This document shows, piece after piece, positions 16,119-24,527 of a DNA stretch of 46,980 bases. The DNA is from Bacillota bacterium (lineage in GTDB: Bacteria; Bacillota; Sulfobacillia; JAJZYS01; JAILZS01), in assembly GCA_023512375.1 (NCBI GenBank), contig JAILZS010000019.1:1-46980 (forward strand), given 5' to 3'. The notes beneath the pieces were generated by a model that searched no databases, had not been told where the DNA came from, and saw nothing but the letters and a program-made list of their open reading frames with translations. The translations under genes and the position numbers were made by a program. Position 1 is the stretch's first letter; the number at the start of each line of letters is the position of its first letter.

Positions 16119-16738
16119 CCCACGTGCACCCGGACCACGGCCCCCATGCCGTCGATCACGCGCAACCCCCCCTTGCGGAAGTCGAGCACCACGGGCACAT
16201 ACTCGGTGGCGTTCGCGGTGGTGAGGCCGGGCATGCCCGCCGAGGCGGCGGCCGCAGCCACGGCCCGGCCCACGTGCGCCACGGTGGCGCGTACGGGGCT
16301 GGGGTCGTCGGGCAGGAGGACATCGGCGCTCTGCCCGACGCGCAGGCGATGGGCTTCGGCCTCGGGCACCTCGGCCACCACCACGCTCTTCGCCAGGGCG
16401 GCCACCTCGCCCAGCTCCTGGCCCGGGAGGACGCTGTCGCCTACGGCGGCGAAGGCGCCCGTCACCGTACCCGTCATGGGCAGGGAGACGGTGTGGTCTT
16501 GCCCCGCGGCGTCGCGCACCACGGCCACGACGGCGCCGCGCCCGCGCACCGCCCCGATCGGGAGGTCGAGGGCGGTCAAGGTCCCCGCTGCGGGCGCCGC
16601 CACCACGGCGGTGGGCGCCTGCACGAAGGCGTAGTCGGTCGTCACGTACCGGGCCTCGGCGTATCCGTAGTAGGCGACCAGGGCGGCGCCGCCGAGAAGC
16701 GACGCCACGAGGATCGCCACCCATCCCGGAGGCCGCAC
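16115..16738 (-). CDS. HlyD-like membrane-fusion adaptor (first of three)
   Basis: 207 aa from a GTG. N-terminal membrane helix (VAILVASLLGGAALVAYYGY), YVTTDYAFVQAPTAVV matching the TDNAxV start of EmrA-type adaptors, a lipoyl-like core (GTVTGAFAAVGDSVLPGQ) and a beta-barrel ending VVRVHVG. Shorter than a Gram-negative EmrA (around 390 aa), with no long hairpin. It follows the MarR gene by one base. Confidence 0.8.
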   Translation of the reverse strand: MRPPGWVAILVASLLGGAALVAYYGYAEARYVTTDYAFVQAPTAVVAAPAAGTLTALDLPIGAVRGRGAVVAVVRDAAGQDHTVSLPMTGTVTGAFAAVGDSVLPGQELGEVAALAKSVVVAEVPEAEAHRLRVGQSADVLLPDDPSPVRATVAHVGRAVAAAAASAGMPGLTTANATEYVPVVLDFRKGGLRVIDGMGAVVRVHVG

Positions 16739-16739
16739 G

Positions 16740-17258
16740 CTATCCCTCCTCCCCCGGGCCGCCGCCGTCGCCGTCGGCGGCCATCTTGCGTAGCAGATCC
16801 GCCAGCCGCTCGAGGTCGGCCACCGATAGATAGGCGAAGCGGCGCGACATCTGGTCCAGGCGCAGGCGCTCCGTCTCCTCGAGGACGGCCCGCCCCCGCT
16901 CCGTGAGAGCGAGGTGGACGACCCGGCGGTCGTGCCCCTGGCGCTGGCGCACCAGCAGGCCCGCCCCCTCCAAGCGGTTGAGGACGGCCGTCACCGCGCT
17001 CTCCGACATCCACAGGGCGCGCGCCAGCTCGCCCGCCGTCAGTCCCGGCTCGCGCGCCACACGGCCCAGCGCCAGGGCGTCGGCCAGCCCGCCGGACAGT
17101 TCGCCCGGCCAGGGGGTGGCGCGGGCGTCGCGCTCCCACCGCCGCATGAGGAGCGGCAGGACTTCGAGCACGCGGCGCACCGCCCGGCGGTGCTCGCCTC
17201 CCTCGCCCTCGGCGCTCAACCCGCCACCTCCCCCGGCGCTCCCGCGGAAGCGTGCCAC
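16740..17258 (-). CDS. MarR-family transcriptional regulator of the efflux operon
   Basis: 172 aa if the GTG at 17258 is used. A TTG at 17219 (159 aa) has a much better ribosome site (GGGAGGTG) and may be the true start. Winged-helix core: LTAGELARALWMSESAVTAV (recognition helix), LNRLEGAGLLVRQ, and the wing QGHDRRVVHLALTERG. MarR proteins bind as dimers to palindromes near their own promoter and release on ligand binding. It is the first gene of the operon with three adaptors and the DHA2 pump, so it is presumably their repressor. Confidence 0.9.
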   Translation of the reverse strand: MARFRGSAGGGGGLSAEGEGGEHRRAVRRVLEVLPLLMRRWERDARATPWPGELSGGLADALALGRVAREPGLTAGELARALWMSESAVTAVLNRLEGAGLLVRQRQGHDRRVVHLALTERGRAVLEETERLRLDQMSRRFAYLSVADLERLADLLRKMAADGDGGGPGEEG

Positions 17259-17264
17259 CTTTCG

Positions 17265-17330
17265 GGAATGATGTCAAGACGGTGATGTCCACGAATCATT
17301 TTGTTCATGAAATATCGTCCCCGATGAAGG
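17265..17330 (-). promoter_or_regulatory. AT-rich upstream region of the MarR operon
   Basis: A sharp AT-rich island in GC-rich DNA. On the minus strand it includes TTTCATGAACAAAATGATTC, with the TTCATGAA palindrome, and a TTGACA box at about 17271-17276. I cannot place a matching -10 with confidence. It is the natural site for the operon promoter and a MarR operator. Confidence 0.45.
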
Positions 17331-17348
17331 CCACCCTCGCGGGTGGCC
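17329..17348 (-). terminator. hairpin terminator after the spore-coat genes
   Basis: GGCCACCC and GGGTGGCC form a perfect 8-bp stem with a 4-base loop, 9 bases past the coat-gene stop. On the minus strand TTCATC follows. It separates the coat operon from the AT-rich MarR promoter. Confidence 0.6.
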
Positions 17349-17356
17349 GGCGGCCT

Positions 17357-17797
17357 TTAGACCCGGGCCCTCGCCCACTCCGGCAGGTCGGCGCGGTCGC
17401 GGTCGCGCTCGCGTTCGGTGGCGTACGGGCGCTCGGCGCTGTAGGGGTTGCGGGCCTCGTAGGGCGCCGGGCGCCCCCACCGCCCCTGCGGCTGGGCGGG
17501 GGGAACGGCCTCGCCCCGCAGGAAGCTGTCGAGCATGTCCTCGATCTGCCGGATCTCGCTCGCAGGCGCCGGCTTGACGGGGTAGTGGCCGCGTTCGTTG
17601 AGGATCTCGAACGCCTTGAAGGCGACGCGCTCGCAGTCGCGTCCCATCTGTCGGAAGGTGCGCCGGACGGTGGGGTCGGCGCACTCCAGCGCGGCCGTGG
17701 TGTAGATGTGGGCCAGGTTCTTCTGGCAGATCATGATCTCTTGCGCGACGTCCATGTCGGTCAGGGCGTGTTCCTCGGCGGCGTAGGCCCGCGGCAT
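17357..17797 (-). CDS. CotF-family spore coat protein
   Basis: 146 aa from the ATG at 17797, which is better spaced from AGGAGGG than the in-frame ATG at 17803. CotF-like helical (ferritin-like) region: QEIMICQKNLAHIYTTAALE, then VRRTFRQMGRDCERVAFKAF and EILNERGHYPVKPA, the family's usual closing motif. A polar Arg/Tyr/Pro-rich tail of about 45 residues follows. CotF-type proteins are found in the coat of endospores. The gene is in an operon 23 bases behind the small helical gene. This is the best evidence in the window for a spore-forming Bacillota host. Confidence 0.85.
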   Translation of the reverse strand: MPRAYAAEEHALTDMDVAQEIMICQKNLAHIYTTAALECADPTVRRTFRQMGRDCERVAFKAFEILNERGHYPVKPAPASEIRQIEDMLDSFLRGEAVPPAQPQGRWGRPAPYEARNPYSAERPYATERERDRDRADLPEWARARV

Positions 17798-17826
17798 GCG
17801 CATCCCTCCTCGGTCGGTCTCGTGGG

Positions 17827-18015
17827 TCAGATGTCGCGCACGATGTCGCGCAGCTGCTCCAGGTGCTCCTCGCTCGTGCGGCGGGTCTCCTGCACGAGGT
17901 CCTCCACCCGCTCGTCGCGCACCATGGAGCGGAACAGATCGGCCTTCTTCCTCCCCACGGCCTCGGCCTTGGCCAGGTCGGACACGAAGGAAAGCTCCTT
18001 GGTGGTGATCGCCAT
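17827..18015 (-). CDS. small helical coat-associated protein (62 aa)
   Basis: 62 aa from an ATG with RBS GGGAGGGGTG. Almost entirely predicted helix and strongly charged (TKELSFVSDLAKAEAVGRKK). It resembles the short two-helix partner proteins often found beside CotF-type genes, or half of a ferritin-like bundle. Being first in the coat operon, it probably assembles with the CotF-like protein. That is an inference from position; I see no catalytic residues. Confidence 0.7.
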   Translation of the reverse strand: MAITTKELSFVSDLAKAEAVGRKKADLFRSMVRDERVEDLVQETRRTSEEHLEQLRDIVRDI

Positions 18016-18120
18016 CGCTTCACCCCTCCCGCGCTCTCGGCGCCGTGGACTCCGTCCGAAGCATGCCCTGCCCCCCGGGACGGCCATGCCCCGGCGGGCC
18101 TGGAAAGGCATGGGAGGGGG

Positions 18121-19869
18121 CTAGAGCGGACGGCCGTACGGTTCGGGCGTGAAGGCGCGCCGGTCGACGTCCACGAGGCCGCGGTCAGACAGCTTGCGCT
18201 CGAGGCTGACCAGGAGGGAGAGGGTGGCGACGCTCATGAAGGGGTTGGCGTGGCGGTAACCCACCGCCTCCATGGCCCGGCGCACCTCGGCCGCGGCGGC
18301 GGCCACGGCGTCGGCGCCGGCGTCGGACATGATGCCGGCCAGGGGCAGGGGAAGGCGGGCGAGCACGCGCTCTCCCCGCGCCACCGCGATCCCGCCCCCC
18401 GTCTCGAGCACCGCGGTGGCGGCCGCGGCCATGGCTGCGGGCGAGGAGCCCACCACCAGGAGGTTGTGGCTGTCGTGGGCGTAGGTGGTGGCCACGGCCG
18501 CGTCCTGCCAGGAAAGACCGAGGAGAGGGGCGGAGGCGCTCCCCTCCCGGCCGCTGTAGCGCTCGATCACCCGTACGAGGGAGGCATGTCCGGGCCAGTG
18601 CACCTCCCCGTCCGCCCCCACGTCGAGCACGACCTCCGCGGCCGCCGTGCGGTTGTCCGTCGGCCGCCAGGCCATGGCGGGCATGCGCCGCCGGCCGGGC
18701 GGCCCGGGCACCCGCCAGGCGAACTCCGCCGGGGCGAAGGAGCGCCGCCCCGGCGCCAGCCGCAGGCTGTGGCGGAAGGCGTCCCACACGGGCGCGGCCG
18801 GGCGCGGGGGAAGGGTAGGGCGGCCGTCGCGCGCCACCACCTGGCCGCCAGCGACCACGAGGGAGGGCGCGAGGGAGGCGAGGTCGTCGCACAGCACCAT
18901 GTCCGCCCTCAGCCCGGGGCTGAGCCGACCGCGATCGGTCAAGCCCAGGTGGAGGGCGGGCCACAGGGTCATCGCCCGCACCGCCGCCAGGGGTGGGAGG
19001 CCTGCCGCCACGGCGAGGCGGGCCACGCGGTCCAGGTGGCCCTCGGCCACAAGGGTGTCGGTGGCCACGTCGTCGGTCACCAGGGCGAACGGCGGCAGAA
19101 GGGGCAGAGAGGCCATGGCCGCGATCAGGCTGGGCCGGATCGACTTGGCCTGCAGCTCGGCGAACATGCCCAGGCGCATCTTTTCCAGCCAGGCGGCGTC
19201 GGAGTTGTCCGTGTGGTCCGTCACCACGCCCGCGGCCATGAACCGCTCGAGATCCTCCCCCACGAGGTGCGGCGCATGCCCCTCCACCCGCACCCGCCGG
19301 CCCGCCCGCCGGGCGCGGGCGAGGATGGCGGCGATGCGCGCGTCGCCCGTCACCACCCCCCGGTAGTCCATCACCTCGCCCAGCCCCAACACGCGCGGGT
19401 GACGGAGGAGGCGCGCCACCTCCGCCGCGCCGATCTCGCCTCCCGACGTCTCCAGACCGGGGACGGACGGGACGCACGACGGCACCAGGAAGAACACGGA
19501 AAGGGGAAGGCCGCGGCTGGCCCGGAGCATGGCCCGCACCCCGGCCTCGCCCGCCACGTTGGCGATCTCGTGCGGGTCGGCGGCGACGGTGGTGGTGCCG
19601 CGCGCCAGGGCGGCGGGGGCGAAGGCGGCGGGGGTGAGGAAGCTCGACTCGATGTGCATGTGGGCGTCGACGAACCCGGGGAGGGCGTAGCGCCCGCCTC
19701 CGTCCACCACCCGGCGGGCCTCTACCCCGCCCCCCAGGGGCCGGAGGGAGACGATGCGGCCGCGGGCGACGGCGATGTCGGCAGGTACGGCTTCGCCCGT
19801 GAGGACGCTTACCGCGCGCACGTCGCGCACGAGGAGGTCGAGCGTCCCGCCCCCGTCCCCCTCCCTCAC
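18121..19869 (-). CDS. ade: adenine deaminase
   Basis: 582 aa. Converts adenine to hypoxanthine plus ammonia. Amidohydrolase motifs: HxH at 70-72 (VDAHMHIESS), TTTVAADPHEIANV, GLGEVMDYRGVV, GHAPHLVG, TDDVATDTLVAEGHLD. The long C-terminal domain typical of Ade follows, with HDSHNLLVVG. The GTG at 19869 overlaps the nucleoside-hydrolase stop (GTGA). Last gene of the nucleoside import operon: the hydrolase upstream can release adenine, and this enzyme passes it to hypoxanthine. Confidence 0.95.
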   Translation of the reverse strand: MREGDGGGTLDLLVRDVRAVSVLTGEAVPADIAVARGRIVSLRPLGGGVEARRVVDGGGRYALPGFVDAHMHIESSFLTPAAFAPAALARGTTTVAADPHEIANVAGEAGVRAMLRASRGLPLSVFFLVPSCVPSVPGLETSGGEIGAAEVARLLRHPRVLGLGEVMDYRGVVTGDARIAAILARARRAGRRVRVEGHAPHLVGEDLERFMAAGVVTDHTDNSDAAWLEKMRLGMFAELQAKSIRPSLIAAMASLPLLPPFALVTDDVATDTLVAEGHLDRVARLAVAAGLPPLAAVRAMTLWPALHLGLTDRGRLSPGLRADMVLCDDLASLAPSLVVAGGQVVARDGRPTLPPRPAAPVWDAFRHSLRLAPGRRSFAPAEFAWRVPGPPGRRRMPAMAWRPTDNRTAAAEVVLDVGADGEVHWPGHASLVRVIERYSGREGSASAPLLGLSWQDAAVATTYAHDSHNLLVVGSSPAAMAAAATAVLETGGGIAVARGERVLARLPLPLAGIMSDAGADAVAAAAAEVRRAMEAVGYRHANPFMSVATLSLLVSLERKLSDRGLVDVDRRAFTPEPYGRPL

Positions 19870-20810
19870 CGCCGTCCCGCCTCCGCCAGGGCGGCGAGGG
19901 ACTCCAGGATATGGCGGCGCGCCTCCTCCGCCTGAACGTCCACCGCCACCGCCGTCTCCGCCTCCCCGGCGCCGCCGCGCAGCGAGACGGTCATGCCGCG
20001 CGTGTACTCGCCTCGCCGCTCCACCCGCACGCGCCGTCGCCGGAGGGTGAACAGGTGGGGGGCGAACAGGGCGCAGGCGGCGAGGGCGTCGTGCTGGGGC
20101 GCCGCGCGCCGCCCCAGGAAACGGCGGTAGAACTCGGCGTAATGGGCGCACATGCGGCCCACGGCGGCCAGGAGGGGGTGGTCGGAGGCGGCCAGGGAGG
20201 CGATGTCCTCCTCCTCCAGGGCGACGCGCAGCGTTACGTCGAGGCCCACGGCCGTGACCGGCCAGGGGGCGGCGAACACGAGGTCAGCCGCCTCCGGGTC
20301 GTGGTAGATGTTCGCCTCGGCGGCATGCGTCACGTTGCCGGGCATGTCGAAGGCGCCCCCCATGAGGGTGACGCTGCGCACCCGCCGCGGCAGCTCCGGG
20401 TCGCAGAGCAACGCGAGGGCGAGATTGGTGAGGGGGCCGGTGGCGAGGATGTCGAGACGGCCTGGATGGCGCTCGCTCTGGCGCAAGATCTCGTCCACGG
20501 CGCGGCTGCCGGAGGGCGGCGTCGGAGGCCCGAGGAGGGCGCGCTGCCCGCCCAGGCCGTCCTCGCCGTGCACCTCGGGGGCGTACGCGGGCTCCTGGGC
20601 GAGGGGGCGGGCGGCGCCGATGGCCACCGGCACGTCCTCCCGCCCCGCCAGGCGCAACAGGGCGCGGGCGTTGTCCGCCGTCGTCGCCACCGGGGCGTTG
20701 CCGTGCACGGCGGTGACCGCCACAAGCTCGCAATCGGGGCGGGACAGGAGGTAGGCGAGGGCGACGGCGTCGTCGACGCCGGGATCGGTGTCGAACAGCA
20801 AGGTGCGCAT
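19866..20810 (-). CDS. nucleoside hydrolase (IunH family)
   Basis: 314 aa. Cleaves the N-glycosidic bond of ribonucleosides. The calcium/ribose-binding signature DTDPGVDDA is at residues 7-15; VHGNAPV, ATGPLTNLALAL, LMGGAFDMPGNVT, EANIYHDPEAADLVF and QHDALAACAL are all present. Fifth gene of the import operon, between permease and adenine deaminase. The substrate is thus probably imported adenosine or inosine, although family specificity is broad. Confidence 0.95.
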   Translation of the reverse strand: MRTLLFDTDPGVDDAVALAYLLSRPDCELVAVTAVHGNAPVATTADNARALLRLAGREDVPVAIGAARPLAQEPAYAPEVHGEDGLGGQRALLGPPTPPSGSRAVDEILRQSERHPGRLDILATGPLTNLALALLCDPELPRRVRSVTLMGGAFDMPGNVTHAAEANIYHDPEAADLVFAAPWPVTAVGLDVTLRVALEEEDIASLAASDHPLLAAVGRMCAHYAEFYRRFLGRRAAPQHDALAACALFAPHLFTLRRRRVRVERRGEYTRGMTVSLRGGAGEAETAVAVDVQAEEARRHILESLAALAEAGRR

Positions 20811-20826
20811 GGGCGACTCCCTCCCG

Positions 20827-21768
20827 TCAGGCGCGGGGCTCGTACACGACCCCGTCCGCCGCCGGCGCGCGCACGCGGCGGGCGAAGGCGGCGAGGACGA
20901 CGATCGTCACCAGGTAGGGGATCATGAGGACCAGGTTCTTGGGTAGGGCGGAGGCCGTCTGCAGCTGGTAGGTGGCGGCGGTGAGGAAGCCGAAGACGAG
21001 CGAGACGAGGGCGGCGCCCGCCGGGTTCCATCCCCCCACGATCACCGCCGCCAGGGCGATGAACCCCCGTCCGGCCACCATGCCCGTGTTGTACAGGTTG
21101 AGGGTGCCGATCGACAGGTAGGCGCCCGCCAGGCCGGAGAGGGCGCCCGAGATGAGCACCCCCTGCCACTTGAGGCCGATCACCCCCACGCCCAGGCTGT
21201 CGGCGGCGTGGGGGTTCTCGCCCACGGATCGCAGGCGAAGCCCCCACCGGGTGCGGAAGAGGGCGAACTGCGCCGCCACCAAGAGGGCGAGGAAGATGTA
21301 GAACACGGCGATCTGGCCGCTGAGCACCTGGCCCAGGAAGGGGACCGCGTCCAGGCCGGGGATGCGCCATAGCGGCAGCTGGGGGGTGGTGACCGGGGTG
21401 CCGTTCTGGCCGTAGAGGGCGACGAGGAGAAAGCCGGTGAGGCCGCCGGCGCTCGTCAGGCCCGTGAACAGGACGTTCACGGCCATGCCGGTGACGATCT
21501 GGTCCGCCCGCAGGTGCAAACTCGCCCAGCCCAGGAGGACGGCCGCCAGGGCGCCCGCCGCCGTGCCCGCCGCCGCCCCCAGCCAGGCGTCGCGGGTGGC
21601 CGCGGCCACGACCACGGCGATGAGCGCCCCCACCTCCATGAGTCCCTCCATGGCGATGTTCACCACCCCGCCGCGCTCGGAGAAGGTGGCGCCGATGGCG
21701 GCCAGGGCGATGGGGACGGTGAGGGTGAGGGTGCTGGCCCACAGCACGGGGTTGGCGAAGAATCCCAT
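20827..21768 (-). CDS. nucleoside ABC transporter permease 2 (NupQ-like)
   Basis: 313 aa from an ATG overlapping the previous stop (TGATG). About 8-10 hydrophobic helices; GGVVNIAMEGLMEVGAL, LRADQIVTGMAVN and SVGENPHAADSLGV are hallmarks of the second permease of BMP/PnrA-type nucleoside importers. It forms the channel with the adjoining permease. Confidence 0.9.
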   Translation of the reverse strand: MGFFANPVLWASTLTLTVPIALAAIGATFSERGGVVNIAMEGLMEVGALIAVVVAAATRDAWLGAAAGTAAGALAAVLLGWASLHLRADQIVTGMAVNVLFTGLTSAGGLTGFLLVALYGQNGTPVTTPQLPLWRIPGLDAVPFLGQVLSGQIAVFYIFLALLVAAQFALFRTRWGLRLRSVGENPHAADSLGVGVIGLKWQGVLISGALSGLAGAYLSIGTLNLYNTGMVAGRGFIALAAVIVGGWNPAGAALVSLVFGFLTAATYQLQTASALPKNLVLMIPYLVTIVVLAAFARRVRAPAADGVVYEPRA

Positions 21769-22886
21769 CACGAGGCCACCTCCGCGGCCGCCGGCTGCGC
21801 CGTCGCCCCGCCGCCGCGGCGGCGTCCCAGCATCCAGGCGACGATGCGGTCGGCGGCGATGAAGAAGATGATGAGGCCCTCTATCACGTCCAGGATGGCA
21901 GGGCTGACGCCGGTGGTGGCCTGCATGGCGGAACCGCCGTTGGCCAGGGTGCCGAACAGGAGCGAGGCCAACAGCACGCCGTAGGGGTTGTTGCGCGCCA
22001 TGAGGGCGACCACGAACGCGGTGAAGCCGTAGTTGTCGGTGAAGCCGTCGAACAGGGCGTGGTAGTTGCCCAGGATCTGCACGCCGCCGCCCAGGCCGCC
22101 CAGGGCGCCGGAGACGGTCATGGCCAGCACCGTCAGAGGCGCCACGGCCACGCCGGCGTAGCGGGCGGCGCGCGGGTTGTGCCCCATCATGCGCAGGCCG
22201 AAGCCCGTGGTGGTGCGGTAGAGGAAGAACGAGACGGCCACGGCGAGGACGGGGGCGAGGACCAGGCCCCAGCTCAGCTGGGTGCCGGGAAGGAGCAGGG
22301 GGAGGACGGCGGTTTGCGCGATGGGGGCGGACTGGTTCTCGTAGATGGAGACGGACATGGGGCCCTGCTCCAGGAGGTAGTGGCCGAAGTAGACGGTGGC
22401 GTAGCTGAGCATGAGGGTGCTGACCACCTCGTTCACGTTCAGGTACGCCTTGAGCACCCCGGGCACCAGGCCGAGCACGGCCCCCGCCCCCATGGCCGCG
22501 AGGAGGGCGAGGGGGATATGGGCGGCCGGCGCCAGGTGCGGCAAAGCGATGCCCACCGCGGCGGCGGCGATGCAGCCGATGACGTACTGCGCCTCGCCGC
22601 CGATGTTCACCAGCCCCGCCTGGAAGGTGAGGGCCACACCCACGCCCACGAGCATGAGGGGGAGCGAGTCGACCAGGGTGGTGGCCAGGGCGTAGGTACC
22701 CCCGAAGGCGCCGGACAACAGGGCGGCATAGGCGGTCAGGGGGTTGGTGCCGCTGGCCGCCAGCACCCCCGTGCCCACCACCAGCGCGAGGAGGATGGCC
22801 CCCACCGTGTGCACCCAGCCGGCCTCGTGCCAGGCGGGGCGCACCACCGCCGCCTGGGCCGGGGCCGAAGCGCCGTCAACCGACAT
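21768..22886 (-). CDS. nucleoside ABC transporter permease 1 (NupP-like)
   Basis: 372 aa. Short cytosolic N-terminus, about 9-10 helices; FQAGLVNIGGEAQYVIG, LNVNEVVSTLMLSYATVY and RMMGHNPRAARYAGV are typical of the first permease of this family. It starts 11 bases inside the ATPase gene and overlaps the second permease. A Gly/Ala-rich basic tail ends the protein. Confidence 0.9.
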   Translation of the reverse strand: MSVDGASAPAQAAVVRPAWHEAGWVHTVGAILLALVVGTGVLAASGTNPLTAYAALLSGAFGGTYALATTLVDSLPLMLVGVGVALTFQAGLVNIGGEAQYVIGCIAAAAVGIALPHLAPAAHIPLALLAAMGAGAVLGLVPGVLKAYLNVNEVVSTLMLSYATVYFGHYLLEQGPMSVSIYENQSAPIAQTAVLPLLLPGTQLSWGLVLAPVLAVAVSFFLYRTTTGFGLRMMGHNPRAARYAGVAVAPLTVLAMTVSGALGGLGGGVQILGNYHALFDGFTDNYGFTAFVVALMARNNPYGVLLASLLFGTLANGGSAMQATTGVSPAILDVIEGLIIFFIAADRIVAWMLGRRRGGGATAQPAAAEVAS

Positions 22887-24462
22887 CGTGCCCGCCTCCC
22901 GCGCCCTCCGCCCCGGCGTCGCCGGCATCCGCCCCCAGCATGAGGCGGCCGATCTCCTCCTTGGTCGTGTCGGCCGTCGTCCGCCAGGCGACGATTCGGC
23001 CGCGCACGAGCACGGCGATGCGGTCGGCGAGGGCGAAGATCTCGTCCAGGTCGAGGGAGATGAGGAGGACCGCGCCGCCCGCCGCCCGGCGTTCGAGCAG
23101 GCGGCGGTGGACGAAGTCCGTGGCCAGGATGTCCAGGCCGCGCGTGGGCTGGGCGGCCACGACCGCCACCGGGTCGCCGGCCATCTCCCGCGCCACGATC
23201 ACCTTCTGCTGGTTGCCGCCGCTCAGCGTGGCGGCGAGGGCGCCGGGGTTGGGGGGACGCACGTCGTACTCCCGCACCAGGCGGGCGGCGCGCTCGCGGA
23301 TGGCGCCCCAGTCAAGGAGCCCGGCGCGCGACAGGGGGGGACGGCGGTAGTGGCGTAGGGCGATGTTCTCCGCCACGGTGAACGCCAGCACGAGACCCTC
23401 CGCCTGCCGGTCGGCCGGGATGACCGCCAGACCGGCGCGCAAGCGCTCGTCCACGCCCAGGCGGGTGACGTCGCGCCCGCCGATCCACAGGTGCCCGGAC
23501 CGTACGGGCAGGGTGCCGGCGAGGGCGGCGGCCAGTTCGCTCTGGCCGTTCCCCTCCACGGCGGCGATGCCCACGATCTCCCCCCGCCGGACCTCCAGGT
23601 CGACGCCCTTCAGGCCGGGCGAGCCGGGGTCCGCCTGGGCCGTCAGTCCTTGGGCGACGATGCCGGGGCCGCCGTCCACGCGGCTGCGCGCGGCCGCCGG
23701 CGGCGGCAGGTCGAAGCCGATCATCTCCCGCGCCAGCTCGGCCGGCGAGGTCTCCCCCGCTTGCCGGCCCGCCACCACCACCCGCCCGCGCCGCATGACC
23801 GTGACGCGGTCGGCCACGGCCATCACCTCGTCGAGCTTGTGGGTGACGAACAGGATGCCGATACCGCGGGCGGCGAAGCCGCGCATGGCCTCGAACAGCT
23901 CGTTCGCCTCGCCCACCGTGAGGGCGGCGGTGGGTTCGTCCAGGATGAGGATACGCGCGTCGCGGTAGAAGGCCTTGAGGATTTCCACCCGCTGGCGCAG
24001 GCCCACCGGAAGGTCGGCCACCCGCGCCCGGGGATCGACCGGCAGCCCGTATCGGGCGGCGAGGGCGGCCACCCGCTCCTCCGCCGCCTGGCGGCGGAAG
24101 ACCGCACCGCCCGGCTCCTGGCCCAGGACGATGTTCTCCGCCACCGTGAAGGCGGGGATCAGGAGGAAATGCTGGTGCACCATGCCTACGCCGGCGGCGA
24201 TGGCGTCGCGGGCCGAACGCGGGGCGTAGGGGCGGCCGAAGAGCGACATGCGGCCGCCGTCCGGGGCGTAGCGCCCGTAGACGATCTCCATGAGGGTGGA
24301 CTTTCCGGCACCGTTCTCGCCCAGCACGGCGTGGATCTCCCCCGGCCTCAGGTCGAGGTGCACGCCGTCGTTCGCCACCACCCCCGGAAAGCGCTTGACG
24401 AGCCCCTCCACGCGCAGGGCGATCTCGTCGGCGCGCGCTTGGGCGCCCTCCGGTCGGGCCAT
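22876..24462 (-). CDS. nucleoside ABC transporter ATPase, duplicated domains (NupO-like)
   Basis: 528 aa. Two ABC domains in one chain, as in sugar/nucleoside importers. Domain 1: Walker A GENGAGKST, Q-loop VHQHFLLIPAF, Walker B LILDEPTAAL, switch VTHKLDE. Its ABC signature is atypical (LPVGLRQRVEIL). Domain 2: VEGNGQSE in place of Walker A (degenerate, as is normal here), canonical signature LSGGNQQK, and VAAQPTRGLD in place of a Walker B Glu. Probably only the first site hydrolyses ATP, the usual arrangement. The ATG at 24462 is preceded by AAAGGGGG. Confidence 0.93.
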   Translation of the reverse strand: MARPEGAQARADEIALRVEGLVKRFPGVVANDGVHLDLRPGEIHAVLGENGAGKSTLMEIVYGRYAPDGGRMSLFGRPYAPRSARDAIAAGVGMVHQHFLLIPAFTVAENIVLGQEPGGAVFRRQAAEERVAALAARYGLPVDPRARVADLPVGLRQRVEILKAFYRDARILILDEPTAALTVGEANELFEAMRGFAARGIGILFVTHKLDEVMAVADRVTVMRRGRVVVAGRQAGETSPAELAREMIGFDLPPPAAARSRVDGGPGIVAQGLTAQADPGSPGLKGVDLEVRRGEIVGIAAVEGNGQSELAAALAGTLPVRSGHLWIGGRDVTRLGVDERLRAGLAVIPADRQAEGLVLAFTVAENIALRHYRRPPLSRAGLLDWGAIRERAARLVREYDVRPPNPGALAATLSGGNQQKVIVAREMAGDPVAVVAAQPTRGLDILATDFVHRRLLERRAAGGAVLLISLDLDEIFALADRIAVLVRGRIVAWRTTADTTKEEIGRLMLGADAGDAGAEGAGGGHDVG

Positions 24463-24485
24463 GCGGTAGCCCCCTTTCGTGACAA

Positions 24486-24515
24486 GCGGCGGCGCGCCAT
24501 GGGGCGCGCCGCCGC
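24486..24515 (-). terminator. perfect 13-bp hairpin between binding-protein and ATPase genes
   Basis: GCGGCGGCGCGCC (24486-24498), 4-base loop, GGCGCGCCGCCGC (24503-24515). In the transcript it lies between the binding-protein stop and the ATPase start. On the minus strand CTTGTCACG follows, a poor U-tract. It fits a partial terminator or mRNA-stabilising hairpin that gives excess binding protein over transporter. Confidence 0.7.
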
Positions 24516-24527
24516 AGGCGGGGCCGG

